Shown: piece by piece, positions 1 to 7,763 of the stretch
Layout: every line of letters starts with the position of its first letter
How positions within the stretch are numbered: the stretch's first letter is position 1
DNA from: Leptolyngbyaceae cyanobacterium
Lineage (GTDB): Bacteria > Cyanobacteriota > Cyanobacteriia > Cyanobacteriales > Aerosakkonemataceae
Direction of reading: 5' to 3'
DNA: 64,000 bases
NCBI GenBank assembly: GCA_036703985.1
Contig: DATNQN010000128.1
Coordinates: forward strand, 1-64,000
Translations under genes and position numbers: made by a program
Notes under the pieces: generated by a model
The model's input: only the letters and a program-made list of their open reading frames with translations
Told to the model about the DNA's origin: nothing
Database searches by the model: none

Positions 1-170
1 ACAATTTTTTGTCAAAACCCGCCCTTCCACACAATATATGCAACCGGATATGATAAGCTGCTACGCATTTAATTTTGATATTGAGCTTGATGGGGAGATG
101 GGGGGATGGGGGGATGGGGAGAGGGATTGACAGTTTTTCTCGACACTCGGAAATATACAAATTAGATGCG

Positions 171-326
171 ATGCAAGCTTATTACCGATTCACTTTAACT
201 GTGTTGGTTGAGAGACATCCCCACTGTCGTAACTTTGCCCAACTCAAACAACAGATTCCCACCGTAAAAAACAACTGCAAAAAGGATAATTTGTTAAGGG
301 CGATGCAGACTTGGTTAGAGGCATAA
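171..326 (+). CDS. short hypothetical protein or gene remnant
   Basis: A 51-residue frame starting at an ATG at 171 and ending LRAMQTWLEA. The frame stays open further upstream, but that part runs through a G-rich repeat (ggggagatgggg type) and reads as low-complexity Gly/Met, so it is unlikely to be coding. The residues from 171 on have normal composition. It may be the tail of an inactivated gene or a small real gene. No family recognised. Confidence 0.25.
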   Translation: MQAYYRFTLTVLVERHPHCRNFAQLKQQIPTVKNNCKKDNLLRAMQTWLEA

Positions 327-401
327 CTAGATGCGAAAATTATGTTATTATACATATAAAATCATAAAATTTTCCCCTACAAAACCTAGTGTAAAATAAT
401 T

Positions 402-671
402 ATGCAAGCTATTTTTTGGACGGCTGAAGAAGTTGCCCACAAAGCCCAACAAATTTATGAAAATGATATTCGCCAACAAGTGGAGTCCAGTGAAAACCTT
501 GGGAAAATGATCGTAATTGATGCAGAAACAGGTGAATATGGCATCGATTCTACTGGGGTAGAAAGCGCTTTAAAATTAAAGCAAAAGAACCCCCAAGCCA
601 GATTATTTACAATCCGGATTGGTTATGATGTAGCAATCAGCTTCGGTGGTGCAAGTGAGCGTATTTTATAA
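402..671 (+). CDS. hypothetical protein paired with aspartic protease
   Basis: An 89-residue protein with no recognised catalytic motif. It contains VIDAETGEYGID and ends in SFGGASERIL, suggesting a small alpha/beta fold. Its stop codon shares one base with the start of the next gene (TAATG), so the two are almost certainly co-translated. An AT-rich spacer of about 75 bases precedes it and could hold the promoter. Small proteins coupled in this way to clan AA proteases behave like partner or antitoxin-type proteins, but that role is inference from arrangement only. Confidence 0.65.
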   Translation: MQAIFWTAEEVAHKAQQIYENDIRQQVESSENLGKMIVIDAETGEYGIDSTGVESALKLKQKNPQARLFTIRIGYDVAISFGGASERIL

Positions 672-1048
672 TGATTTATGGGAAATTTATTAACAACAAA
701 GCGATCGTACCCGTGACATTCCGTTTACCCGAACAACCTGAGTTTTCTATAGATTTCGTCATTGACACTGGATTTAACGATCATCTCACCTTACCGCCCC
801 AAGCAGTTAGTGCAATGAATCTGCCTTTATATTCCACCGCACTTGCTAGATTAGCAAATGGAAGTGAAGCTTTATTATCGATACATTTAGCGACTATTGT
901 TTGGGATAATAGCGAAAAAATTGTCCCGATTTTAGCATCTGGATATAAACCATTATTGGGAACAGCTTTGATGACAGGATATCATTTAGAAATAGATTTT
1001 GTAGAGAATGGTTTAGTTTTATTAGAAAAGCTGTCAAGCTCGATCTAG
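671..1048 (+). CDS. clan AA retropepsin-like aspartic protease
   Basis: A 125-residue protein with the active-site signature of single-lobed aspartic proteases: hydrophobic residues followed by DTGFNDHLTLP at about residues 31-42. A second conserved turn, LLGTALMTGYHLEIDF, near the C-terminus corresponds to the usual G-x-x-L/hydrophobic segment. Length matches the bacterial clan AA family (AF_0612-like), which should act as a homodimer because each chain provides one Asp. It is translationally coupled to the preceding gene. The substrate is unknown; the partner protein is an obvious candidate. Confidence 0.8.
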   Translation: MIYGKFINNKAIVPVTFRLPEQPEFSIDFVIDTGFNDHLTLPPQAVSAMNLPLYSTALARLANGSEALLSIHLATIVWDNSEKIVPILASGYKPLLGTALMTGYHLEIDFVENGLVLLEKLSSSI

Positions 1049-1189
1049 GTTGTGTCATAAAACATATCCTCTGGATCGCTGAAGTCCCCCTAATCAAATA
1101 ATTCCTGTAGTGGTAGAGAAAAACGCGACATAGTTTTATTCAAACATAAATGCGATCGCATACAATAAAATCAAAACCCTCTCAACACC

Positions 1190-1459
1190 ATGCAAATCGT
1201 TCTACCACCTGAAGTTGAAGCCATTGTGCAGCGCCAACTCACCAGTGGCAAATACAATAGCGCCATCGAAGTTATTCTTGCAGGTATCAAACTGCTGGAA
1301 CAACAGGAAGATATCTATCAAGGAAGGTTACAAGAACTGCAACGGGAAGCAATGATTGGGTGGGAAGCATCGCAACGCGGTGACGTTGTGGATGGTGTAA
1401 CTGCAATGGCACAAATTCGCGCTAATATACGATCGCGCTACAGTTCTCCAGAAGCATGA
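1190..1459 (+). CDS. parD: ParD-family antitoxin (type II toxin-antitoxin)
   Basis: An 89-residue protein beginning MQIVLPPEVEAIVQRQLTSG, a ribbon-helix-helix start typical of CC2985-type ParD antitoxins (beta strand, then helix E-x-x-x-x-x-Q-L-x-S-G-x-Y). The C-terminal half is the toxin-binding tail. Its stop overlaps the start of the ParE-like gene by four bases (ATGA), as usual for this operon type. The protein should neutralise the toxin and repress its own promoter, which must lie in 1049-1189; a HIP1-rich stretch is present there but no clear operator was identified. Confidence 0.85.
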   Translation: MQIVLPPEVEAIVQRQLTSGKYNSAIEVILAGIKLLEQQEDIYQGRLQELQREAMIGWEASQRGDVVDGVTAMAQIRANIRSRYSSPEA

Positions 1460-1764
1460 CTGCTCAATTTCGCCTCACTCAACCTGCAATTCAAGATATT
1501 GAGCAAATTGCAGACTACATTGCTAGTAAATCGGGAATCGATCGGGCCGATCGCTTTTTGGACGAAATCGATGCTAAATTTGCCAAAATAGCTCAATTTC
1601 AAAATCTGGGACGGCAAAGAGATGAAATTTTACCTGGCTTACGCAGTCTTCCGATGGATAAATATCTCATTCTGTATATGATAATCGGACAAGACGTAGA
1701 GATTTTTCGAGTTGTCAGTGGCTACCGAGATTTGTCAGCACTATTCACCGATGCTGATGATTGA
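1456..1764 (+). CDS. parE: ParE/RelE-superfamily toxin
   Basis: A 102-residue protein starting with the plasmid-stabilisation pattern F-R-L-T-x-x-A-x-x-D-I-E-x-I-A-D-Y-I. It has the conserved core G-R-x-R-D-E-I-L-P-G-L-R-S-L-P and the terminal strand YLILYMI...VEIFRVVSGYRDL. Members of the ParE branch poison DNA gyrase and RelE members cleave mRNA. The sequence is nearer ParE, and the ParD partner supports that. It overlaps the antitoxin gene by four bases, so toxin synthesis is tied to antitoxin translation. Confidence 0.85.
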   Translation: MTAQFRLTQPAIQDIEQIADYIASKSGIDRADRFLDEIDAKFAKIAQFQNLGRQRDEILPGLRSLPMDKYLILYMIIGQDVEIFRVVSGYRDLSALFTDADD

Positions 1765-1808
1765 ACCCCAGGCGGGTGATGTCGCTAATGCAAAATTTAC
1801 AGCGTTCA

Positions 1809-1841
1809 AGAAACCCGGTTTTTCTAAAAAACCGGGTTTCT
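1809..1841. repeat. palindromic dispersed repeat (GAAACCCGG type)
   Basis: A perfect 15-bp inverted repeat, AGAAACCCGGTTTTT with a 3-base loop, downstream of the ParE gene. Closely similar palindromes occur at 9737-9772, imperfectly at 10121-10176, and inside the repeat at 43675-43803. It could act as a terminator for the toxin operon because each arm carries a run of T or A, but its repetition suggests a mobile palindrome. Confidence 0.75.
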
Positions 1842-1940
1842 GGCAGATACAATACTAGGTATCCGAAACCCAGACACCCCCAGGCTTCGTGGAATTTCCC
1901 TCTGTTCAAAATCTTTTGGATCGGCTGAAAGCCTTAGATG

Positions 1941-3257
1941 TTACAATCTACAAGTCTCCACGCGAGAGAAGAAACACCCACCCAAACCCCACACCCCCAA
2001 CCCAACCAACGCCAACCCATAACGCCCCCACACACGCCCCCCATAGGAGGTAGGCCCCCCAAACCACGGGAGGTAGGCCATAGGAGCATTGGTATTAAAT
2101 ATGAGTTTTTGGTAATCTAACCATTCACCATTCTTTCTCCAGCCTACACGATCGCCAAAAGCATCCCAAATTTTTGCGTCGTACTCTCTCGTACCGCCCA
2201 GACTTTGATAGATGCGTTTCTGCACCGAAAAGCCGAAGCGCCCATTGCTGTATTTTACCCACAGATGGTCAATAGAGCGGAGGTCTTGACAAGGAAAATT
2301 ATCAATATCTCTCTCACTCAGCCAAAATTCTTTTTCTCTCCCTGCTACCATCAACATCAGTTGCGCCGTTTCCCCATCCGCCTCTTTCCATTTCCCCGTC
2401 GCCAGCAAGTCGCGCAATTTCCCATATCTTCGCCAATCAATCTTAGGTTCCCCAGTTTCCGCCAAAAGTTGCAACCACTGCTGCATCGACTGGGGACGGT
2501 GTTCTCTCTTCGCTTTCATCCCTTCCAGAATAGCTTCATTTACCTTATCGCAAACCTTCGGATTAAACTGCTGTGGCGGAATCAACTTATCATTTTTCCA
2601 TTGCGGACATTGCGCCGTCACCGCATAATAAAGAGAAGCTGCCAAAGTATAAATATCGATAGTTGGTTGGCGATTATCATTTCCCAATTCAAATTGTTCT
2701 AGCGGCGCAAAAACCTTATTTCCAAAATGGCGAGAAAAAGTCGTAGCAGGAACAAACTCCCCCGCAATCCCAAAATCGATCAACACCGCCAACCCATTAG
2801 CCGTTAACATGATATTATCCGGGTGGGCATCCCGATGCACCAATCCATCTTGGTGAACGACACTCAAAGCATCCCCAACTTGCTGAAAGTATTTTAGCGC
2901 CTCAGCTTCCGATAACGGTTGCTTTGTCCGTTTTACCCTTTGCCACAAACTTTCTCCCTCAATATATTCCATCACCAGACAGTCAATGTCACCTTCGCGA
3001 AACAAATCCGTGACGCGAACGATATGAGGATGGCGTTTTTGAGCTAATTTAGCGAGTAACTGCCCTTCTTTGAGGAAGCGTTGCACGAATTTATCATAAT
3101 CTGCTTCATATTGCAAGTCTTCTCTGGGCGTTTTAATCACGGCGTAAGTATTAAGTTCCGTATGCTTCGCCTTGTAGGTAACGCCAAAGCCACCCATACC
3201 CAAGATATTTTCAATAATATATCTACCGCCGCCAACTGACTGCCCACCTGCCCACAT
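1941..3257 (-). CDS. Ser/Thr protein kinase with C-terminal GUN4 domain
   Basis: A 438-residue protein. The N-terminal Hanks-type kinase domain (about 10-260) has the glycine loop GMGGFGVTY at 20-28, the ATP-binding Lys42 in AVIKTP, the catalytic loop HRDAHPDN (Asp143) and DFG at 161-163. The C-terminal part (about 280-438) matches GUN4: L-S-x-x-D-I-x-x-F-P-C-x-D-L-R-S-I-D-H-L-W-V, then G-R-F-G-F-S-V-Q-K-R-I-Y and a terminal SRVETC. GUN4 binds porphyrins and assists Mg-chelatase, and kinase-GUN4 fusions are common in cyanobacteria, so tetrapyrrole sensing is a fair inference. A Gly/Trp-rich stretch precedes the last residues. Confidence 0.9.
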   Translation of the reverse strand: MWAGGQSVGGGRYIIENILGMGGFGVTYKAKHTELNTYAVIKTPREDLQYEADYDKFVQRFLKEGQLLAKLAQKRHPHIVRVTDLFREGDIDCLVMEYIEGESLWQRVKRTKQPLSEAEALKYFQQVGDALSVVHQDGLVHRDAHPDNIMLTANGLAVLIDFGIAGEFVPATTFSRHFGNKVFAPLEQFELGNDNRQPTIDIYTLAASLYYAVTAQCPQWKNDKLIPPQQFNPKVCDKVNEAILEGMKAKREHRPQSMQQWLQLLAETGEPKIDWRRYGKLRDLLATGKWKEADGETAQLMLMVAGREKEFWLSERDIDNFPCQDLRSIDHLWVKYSNGRFGFSVQKRIYQSLGGTREYDAKIWDAFGDRVGWRKNGEWLDYQKLIFNTNAPMAYLPWFGGPTSYGGRVWGRYGLALVGLGVWGLGGCFFSRVETCRL

Positions 3258-3398
3258 ATCGGAAAATTTGACACATCAGTTTAATTTTGACTCATATTTT
3301 GGTTATTTTGCCATCACTCGTTAGGAACTAGAGACTAGGGAAAGAAGTAGCAGTAACATAAACCTTTTACAAAAAGCGATATCCCATCAATATTATCT

Positions 3399-3529
3399 GT
3401 GTTCATCTGTGGTAAAAAATAAATTTTAAGTTGGGTTTCGTTCCTCAACCCAACCTACGAATTCCGTGTTCATCTGTGGTAAAAAATAAGTTTTAAGTTG
3501 GGTTTCGTTCCTCAACCCAACCTACGAAT
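3399..3529. repeat. tandem pair of 64-bp repeats containing a hairpin
   Basis: Two nearly identical 64-bp copies (3399-3462 and 3466-3529). Each reads gtgttcatctgtggtaaaaa, then a hairpin formed by GTTGGGTT and AACCCAAC around cgttcct. A related piece, ttgggtttcgtacctcaacc, lies near 10000. Non-coding and probably non-autonomous mobile debris; the hairpins may terminate transcripts from both flanking kinase genes. Confidence 0.8.
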
Positions 3530-3537
3530 ACTTCCTT

Positions 3538-3603
3538 GTTTGTAGTGAGGACTTTAGTCCTCTCATAGTCATCGCGGAAAGGACTAAAGTCCTTACTACA
3601 AAC
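3538..3603. repeat. palindromic repeat (GGACTTTAGTCC family)
   Basis: An inverted repeat with 24-bp arms: 3538-3561 pairs with 3580-3603, around an 18-base loop. The arms contain the internal palindrome GGACTTTAGTCC. Related copies occur at 49064-49165, and a single arm at about 39760-39790. It lies just downstream of the second kinase gene (minus strand), where it could also work as a terminator. Confidence 0.8.
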
Positions 3604-3616
3604 GAAGAATTTATGT

Positions 3617-4615
3617 TTATTTCGTATTTGCTGGCGGTGGGGGAGGGGAAGGATTAACAGGGGGTTTGACAAACTCATTTTTCAATAAAATAAACGTAGT
3701 TACTATTCCTGTGATAGCAATTACTACATTTGCCCAACTTCCCCAGACTGTTGGCTCAAAATTGGGTACAGGTATGGGAATTCGCCGTTTCAATCCTAAC
3801 AACTTCAACCATTCATCAACATTGGCGGGGCGATTTTCGGCTTCTAGCTGCATTCCTGTCAAAATCGCTTTGTTAACTCGTTCCGAAATTAATGGATTTA
3901 ATTGTTTGGGAGGAATCAACTGTGCTTTACCATCTCTAATATCCTTTGCGTCAGGTGGTTTTTCCCCTGTCAAAACAGCATAAAGCGTAGCCGCCAAAGC
4001 ATAAACATCAGTATAAGCGCCTTTATCTTTTTGCGGCATATAAAGTTCCAAAGCAGCAAAACCAACTTCCGTTACCTGTCGCGACAAAAGATGATCGAAA
4101 CCTCGCACTAATTCAAAATCAATTAACACTGCATCGTATTTACCAGCGCGAATCATAATATTATCTGGTTTGACATCTCGATGCAGATCATCCTGTTTGT
4201 GAACTTCCCTAAGTGCGTCACCAATTTGTTGGATATAACGCAATGCTTCTTTTTCTGGCAAAACTCGTTTGACTAATCGATTTAAAGTATCCCCTGGAAT
4301 ATATTCTATGACAATACATCCGCGATCGCCTTCTTTAAAAGTTTTTTTAACTTTCACGATATGGGGATGATTATATCGGCGCAATTTATCAGCTTCATCC
4401 AAAAATCTAGTTTCTAATTTAATTTGTTCTTCAGGGGTTATTTGATGAGTTTTAATTTGGCGATCCAGTTCTTCGTAGTTCAAAGTTTTGATAACTACAT
4501 CTTGACCATTTTTATTATCTTTGGCAAGATAAGTTATGCCATATCTTCCTCGCCCAAGTTCGCATTTAATGGTGTAGTTACCGTTTTGTAATTGCTGCCC
4601 GTTGTTCCAATTCAT
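3617..4615 (-). CDS. membrane-anchored Ser/Thr kinase with DFE variant
   Basis: A 332-residue protein, start chosen at the ATG at 4615 (MNWNNGQQLQNG) because the frame upstream translates repeat-rich intergenic DNA. Kinase features: glycine loop LGRGRYGITYL at 20-30, Lys43 in VVIKT, catalytic HRDVKPDN (Asp147), then LIDFELV at 165-171, so the Mg-binding DFG is DFE. A single membrane segment follows (VVIAITGIVTTFILL), then a Pro-rich tail, PPVNPSPPPPP. The catalytic residues are otherwise intact; an E in place of the DFG glycine may alter activation-loop behaviour. It sits tandem with the GUN4 kinase on the same strand but is separated from it by repeats. Confidence 0.87.
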   Translation of the reverse strand: MNWNNGQQLQNGNYTIKCELGRGRYGITYLAKDNKNGQDVVIKTLNYEELDRQIKTHQITPEEQIKLETRFLDEADKLRRYNHPHIVKVKKTFKEGDRGCIVIEYIPGDTLNRLVKRVLPEKEALRYIQQIGDALREVHKQDDLHRDVKPDNIMIRAGKYDAVLIDFELVRGFDHLLSRQVTEVGFAALELYMPQKDKGAYTDVYALAATLYAVLTGEKPPDAKDIRDGKAQLIPPKQLNPLISERVNKAILTGMQLEAENRPANVDEWLKLLGLKRRIPIPVPNFEPTVWGSWANVVIAITGIVTTFILLKNEFVKPPVNPSPPPPPANTK

Positions 4616-4800
4616 AGTTCCGGATCTGATGAAGCTTACCTTGATTTTGGCATGGTTGGTAAAATGTCGGTTCTTTCGAGGGAGATGGGGAGAAACAAAA
4701 AATCCCAATGACAAATGACCAATAACAAATAACAAATAACAAATGACCAATGACCATTGTTGATATAATCGCCTCTCAAGCAATGTGATGGAGAGGAATT

Positions 4801-6042
4801 ATGGCAGAATGGCAAGAGATCGATGGTAGCGTGACAGCGCCCAGGGGATATCGGGCGGCGGGGATTACGGCGGGGCTGAAAGCTTCGGGGCTACCGGATT
4901 TGGCTTTAATCGTGTCCGATGCGGAAGCGATCGCAGCTGGGGTTTTTACCACAAATCACGTCTGTGCAGCACCGGTGGTATATTGTCGGGAACGACTACA
5001 AGCCAAACATGGTGCAAAAGCGATTCTGTGCAATTCCGGACAAGCAAACGCCGCTACCGGATTGCAAGGGATTGCAGATGCCCAAGAAAGTGCCAGATTA
5101 TTAAGCGAAGCCTTAAATATCGCGCCAGAAGACATTTTATTGGCATCCACTGGCGTGATCGGTCAACGAATTAAAATGGATGCGTTGCGGTCTGGCATTC
5201 CTCAAATAGTTACTGCATTATCAGAAACAGGAGGCGAGTCAGCTGCAAAAGCGATCATGACTACCGACTTAGTGAAAAAGTCGATCGCATTAGAAACCAC
5301 CATACACGATCGCCCAGTGCGAATTGGCGGAATTGCCAAAGGTTCCGGCATGATCCATCCCAACATGGCAACCATGCTATCGTTTGTAACGTGCGATGCC
5401 GCAGTTTCCCCATCATTGTGGCAACAAATGTTAAGTCGGGCAACCGATCGCAGTTTCAATCAAATTACCGTAGATGGGGATACCAGCACCAACGATACCC
5501 TAATCGCCTTAGCCAACGGACAATCGCGCACCCCCGCCATTACCGAAATGGGCACAGAAGCGGAAAAATTAGAAGAAATGCTCACCGCAGTATGTCAATA
5601 TTTAGCAAAAGCGATCGCCAGAGATGGAGAAGGTGCCACCTGTTTAATAGAAGTCGTCGTAACTGGCGCCACAGATGACAAATCCGCCCGTCAAGTTGCC
5701 AGAACGATCGCCGGATCGTCCTTAGTCAAATCAGCCGTGTTCGGTCGCGATCCCAACTGGGGACGCATTGCAGGCGCAGCAGGACGCGCCGGAGTTCACT
5801 TCGACCAAAACGACTTGCAAATCAAATTAGGCAACTTCCTACTGATGGAAAACGGACAACCTTTGGCGTTCGATCGATCTGCTGCTAGCCAATATCTCAA
5901 AGCTGCCGCCGCAGGTGCGTATCTAAAAGAAGACACCGTGTTAATAACCGTCAACATTGGCAACGGTTCCGGTTTTGGCAAAGCTTGGGGATGCGATCTC
6001 AGCTACGATTACGTAAAGATTAACGCCGAATACACCACTTAA
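4801..6042 (+). CDS. argJ: ArgJ, glutamate N-acetyltransferase / amino-acid acetyltransferase
   Basis: A 413-residue protein of normal ArgJ length. It transfers acetyl from N-acetylornithine to glutamate in the cyclic arginine pathway. The self-cleavage site and nucleophile are visible in GMIHPNMATMLSF, with Thr191 as the expected N-terminal nucleophile of the beta chain. ASTGVIG (oxyanion region) and GRDPNWGRIAGAAG are also conserved. A purine-rich ribosome binding site (gatggagaggaatt) precedes the ATG. It is a stand-alone gene divergent from the kinase. Whether it is bifunctional cannot be judged from sequence alone. Confidence 0.96.
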   Translation: MAEWQEIDGSVTAPRGYRAAGITAGLKASGLPDLALIVSDAEAIAAGVFTTNHVCAAPVVYCRERLQAKHGAKAILCNSGQANAATGLQGIADAQESARLLSEALNIAPEDILLASTGVIGQRIKMDALRSGIPQIVTALSETGGESAAKAIMTTDLVKKSIALETTIHDRPVRIGGIAKGSGMIHPNMATMLSFVTCDAAVSPSLWQQMLSRATDRSFNQITVDGDTSTNDTLIALANGQSRTPAITEMGTEAEKLEEMLTAVCQYLAKAIARDGEGATCLIEVVVTGATDDKSARQVARTIAGSSLVKSAVFGRDPNWGRIAGAAGRAGVHFDQNDLQIKLGNFLLMENGQPLAFDRSAASQYLKAAAAGAYLKEDTVLITVNIGNGSGFGKAWGCDLSYDYVKINAEYTT

Positions 6043-6343
6043 TAATGTTTCAACCGCAGAGGCGCAGAGAACACAGAGAAATACAAAAGTTTTCGCGCCT
6101 TTGCAGTTTCTCACTATTACCTTTCCGATCCTCTGTAAAATTCAAATTTGATACTAAATCCGGATTAACTATTCCCTTTTTCATGAACCCCTAAGATGTC
6201 TTAGCAAAGTGATGGGTGTCGCACTGGCACAAAGCATTATTATAGGAGAGAATAACGGAGATTATTAACCATAATTTGGTATCAACCCAGTAGCTAACTG
6301 GGATGCTTCTGAAGAGAATGTCCGAAAAGTAATTGCTCTATCC
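6043..6343. other. intergenic gap between convergent genes
   Basis: About 300 bases between argJ and the PEP-CTERM gene. It begins with a fragment of a dispersed repeat (accgcagaggcgcagagaac). No convincing gene, RNA or strong terminator hairpin was seen. Confidence 0.5.
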
Positions 6344-6913
6344 TTATTCGCGAATAATATTATAAGTAGCAGGTAAGTTAGCCCTACGACTAGATACTAC
6401 TTTTTTACTTGCTAAAGTTAAGATACCAATTGCACCTAATCCTAATAAGCCCCATGTCTCCGAAGGTTCGGGAATCGAATTTGTCCTCAAAATGGGATTG
6501 TTATCTCTACCGCTCCAGCTATTAAGATCTATTTTTAAATAGTCTCCTGGGTTTAATGGGTTACCTATCCCATTACTGAGGTATATTGACCAATGAAAAA
6601 TATTTCCTCCGAAATTGCTATCAGCAGTATATGTTTTGCTATCACTACTTAGTCCAGTGTTGAAAAAGCTTCCCTGATGAAATTCAATATTGTCTACCTC
6701 AATGTAAGTTAAAAATAAAGTATTTATTGATGAGCCTCCGAAACTAACAAAATAGTTGTTGTTAGAAAAGCCGGTTTTTTGCTCGAAGTTACCTGAGTAT
6801 TTCAACTCATCCCATCCAGCTGCATTGGCAGGTTTACTATTGAGTGTAAACGCTAAACTTAATGCCGCACCTGCGATCGCAACAGTTAATTTCAACAAAG
6901 TGCTATTAGACAT
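6344..6913 (-). CDS. PEP-CTERM sorted exported protein
   Basis: A 189-residue protein with an N-terminal signal peptide (MSNSTLLKLTVAIAGAALSL... ending near KPANAAG). The C-terminal sorting signal begins S-I-P-E-P-S-E-T-W-G, followed by a hydrophobic helix LLGLGAIGILTLAS and a basic end (KK, SSRR). Such proteins are processed by exosortase and displayed or secreted, often with extracellular polysaccharide. The middle part is a beta-rich domain of unknown function. No exosortase gene lies in this window. The tail after the basic cluster is about 15 residues longer than usual. Confidence 0.85.
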   Translation of the reverse strand: MSNSTLLKLTVAIAGAALSLAFTLNSKPANAAGWDELKYSGNFEQKTGFSNNNYFVSFGGSSINTLFLTYIEVDNIEFHQGSFFNTGLSSDSKTYTADSNFGGNIFHWSIYLSNGIGNPLNPGDYLKIDLNSWSGRDNNPILRTNSIPEPSETWGLLGLGAIGILTLASKKVVSSRRANLPATYNIIRE

Positions 6914-7763
6914 ATGTTCATTCCTGGGATAAATACTGTTCTACTGTTGTATCTGCACCCATTAGAACAAGAACATATTAACAGCCTCTTGTTTACTTTT
7001 TCTAGTTAACCTCAGTAATTTTTCTGAATCTTCATCAAAAAAATACTTTTTTCCTTAGTTATATAAAGACTTTATAAAGAACAAAGTAAGTAAAGTACTA
7101 ATATTACATAAATTTAACAAAAATAGTAAAGATAATTTTACTTACGCAAATTTACTTAACATTAAGCCAAGCAACTTTCTTTAGTGGCTAAAAGACAAGA
7201 AAACTAGGCTAGTATTTTAAGCAAAAACTCTTAATTTATTGTTACAGTAAGGAAGTTGCTTAAAATCACATCTAAATACCAAATATAGTAGAAATACTTA
7301 TGTATATTTTTTGTCATAAATTGCACAATATCGATTAAAAGCTTATAGCTAAACCTTAATTTATCAACTTAGTTAGCTCACCCGTATAAAAATTAGGTTA
7401 ATTCACAGTTAATTTCTGATTAAAAATAGGTTAATACAATTAATAAAGACATCCGATAAATTATTAATTTTTGCTATAAAGCAAATAGGCATAAATCCAG
7501 TTAATGTATGATTAAAATAGCTAGAAATAGAAATAACATTTCATCTTACTAGCGGTAATCTAAAAGTAGAGCGTACTTCTATTAACAATTTAATTTTTTC
7601 AACCCGAAAATGATTACTTCTGGTAATCGTTTATCAAACCCAGCATTAATATAATTAGCCAACTGATGTACTAGTTAGTAAAACAATAAATTATTGGCTA
7701 ATAGTTTTTTCAACTAGCAATCAACTACCAAAACACCAATTTTTTTGGTAAACCCAATTTCTT
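6914..7763. other. long AT-rich intergenic region
   Basis: About 850 bases, strongly AT-rich, between two divergently transcribed genes. It must hold the promoters of both, and many TTAATT/TAAT-type motifs are present, but none stands out enough to name. No reading frame of note and no clear RNA structure were found. Confidence 0.5.

Noticed and set aside
1190-1764. A phage-defence island in the left flank
   Set aside because: Only a ParD/ParE pair and a protease pair are present; no recognised defence effector, nuclease or reverse transcriptase was found.
1938-2702. Plus-strand frames over the GUN4 kinase gene
   Set aside because: They are shadows of a minus-strand gene with clear kinase and GUN4 motifs.
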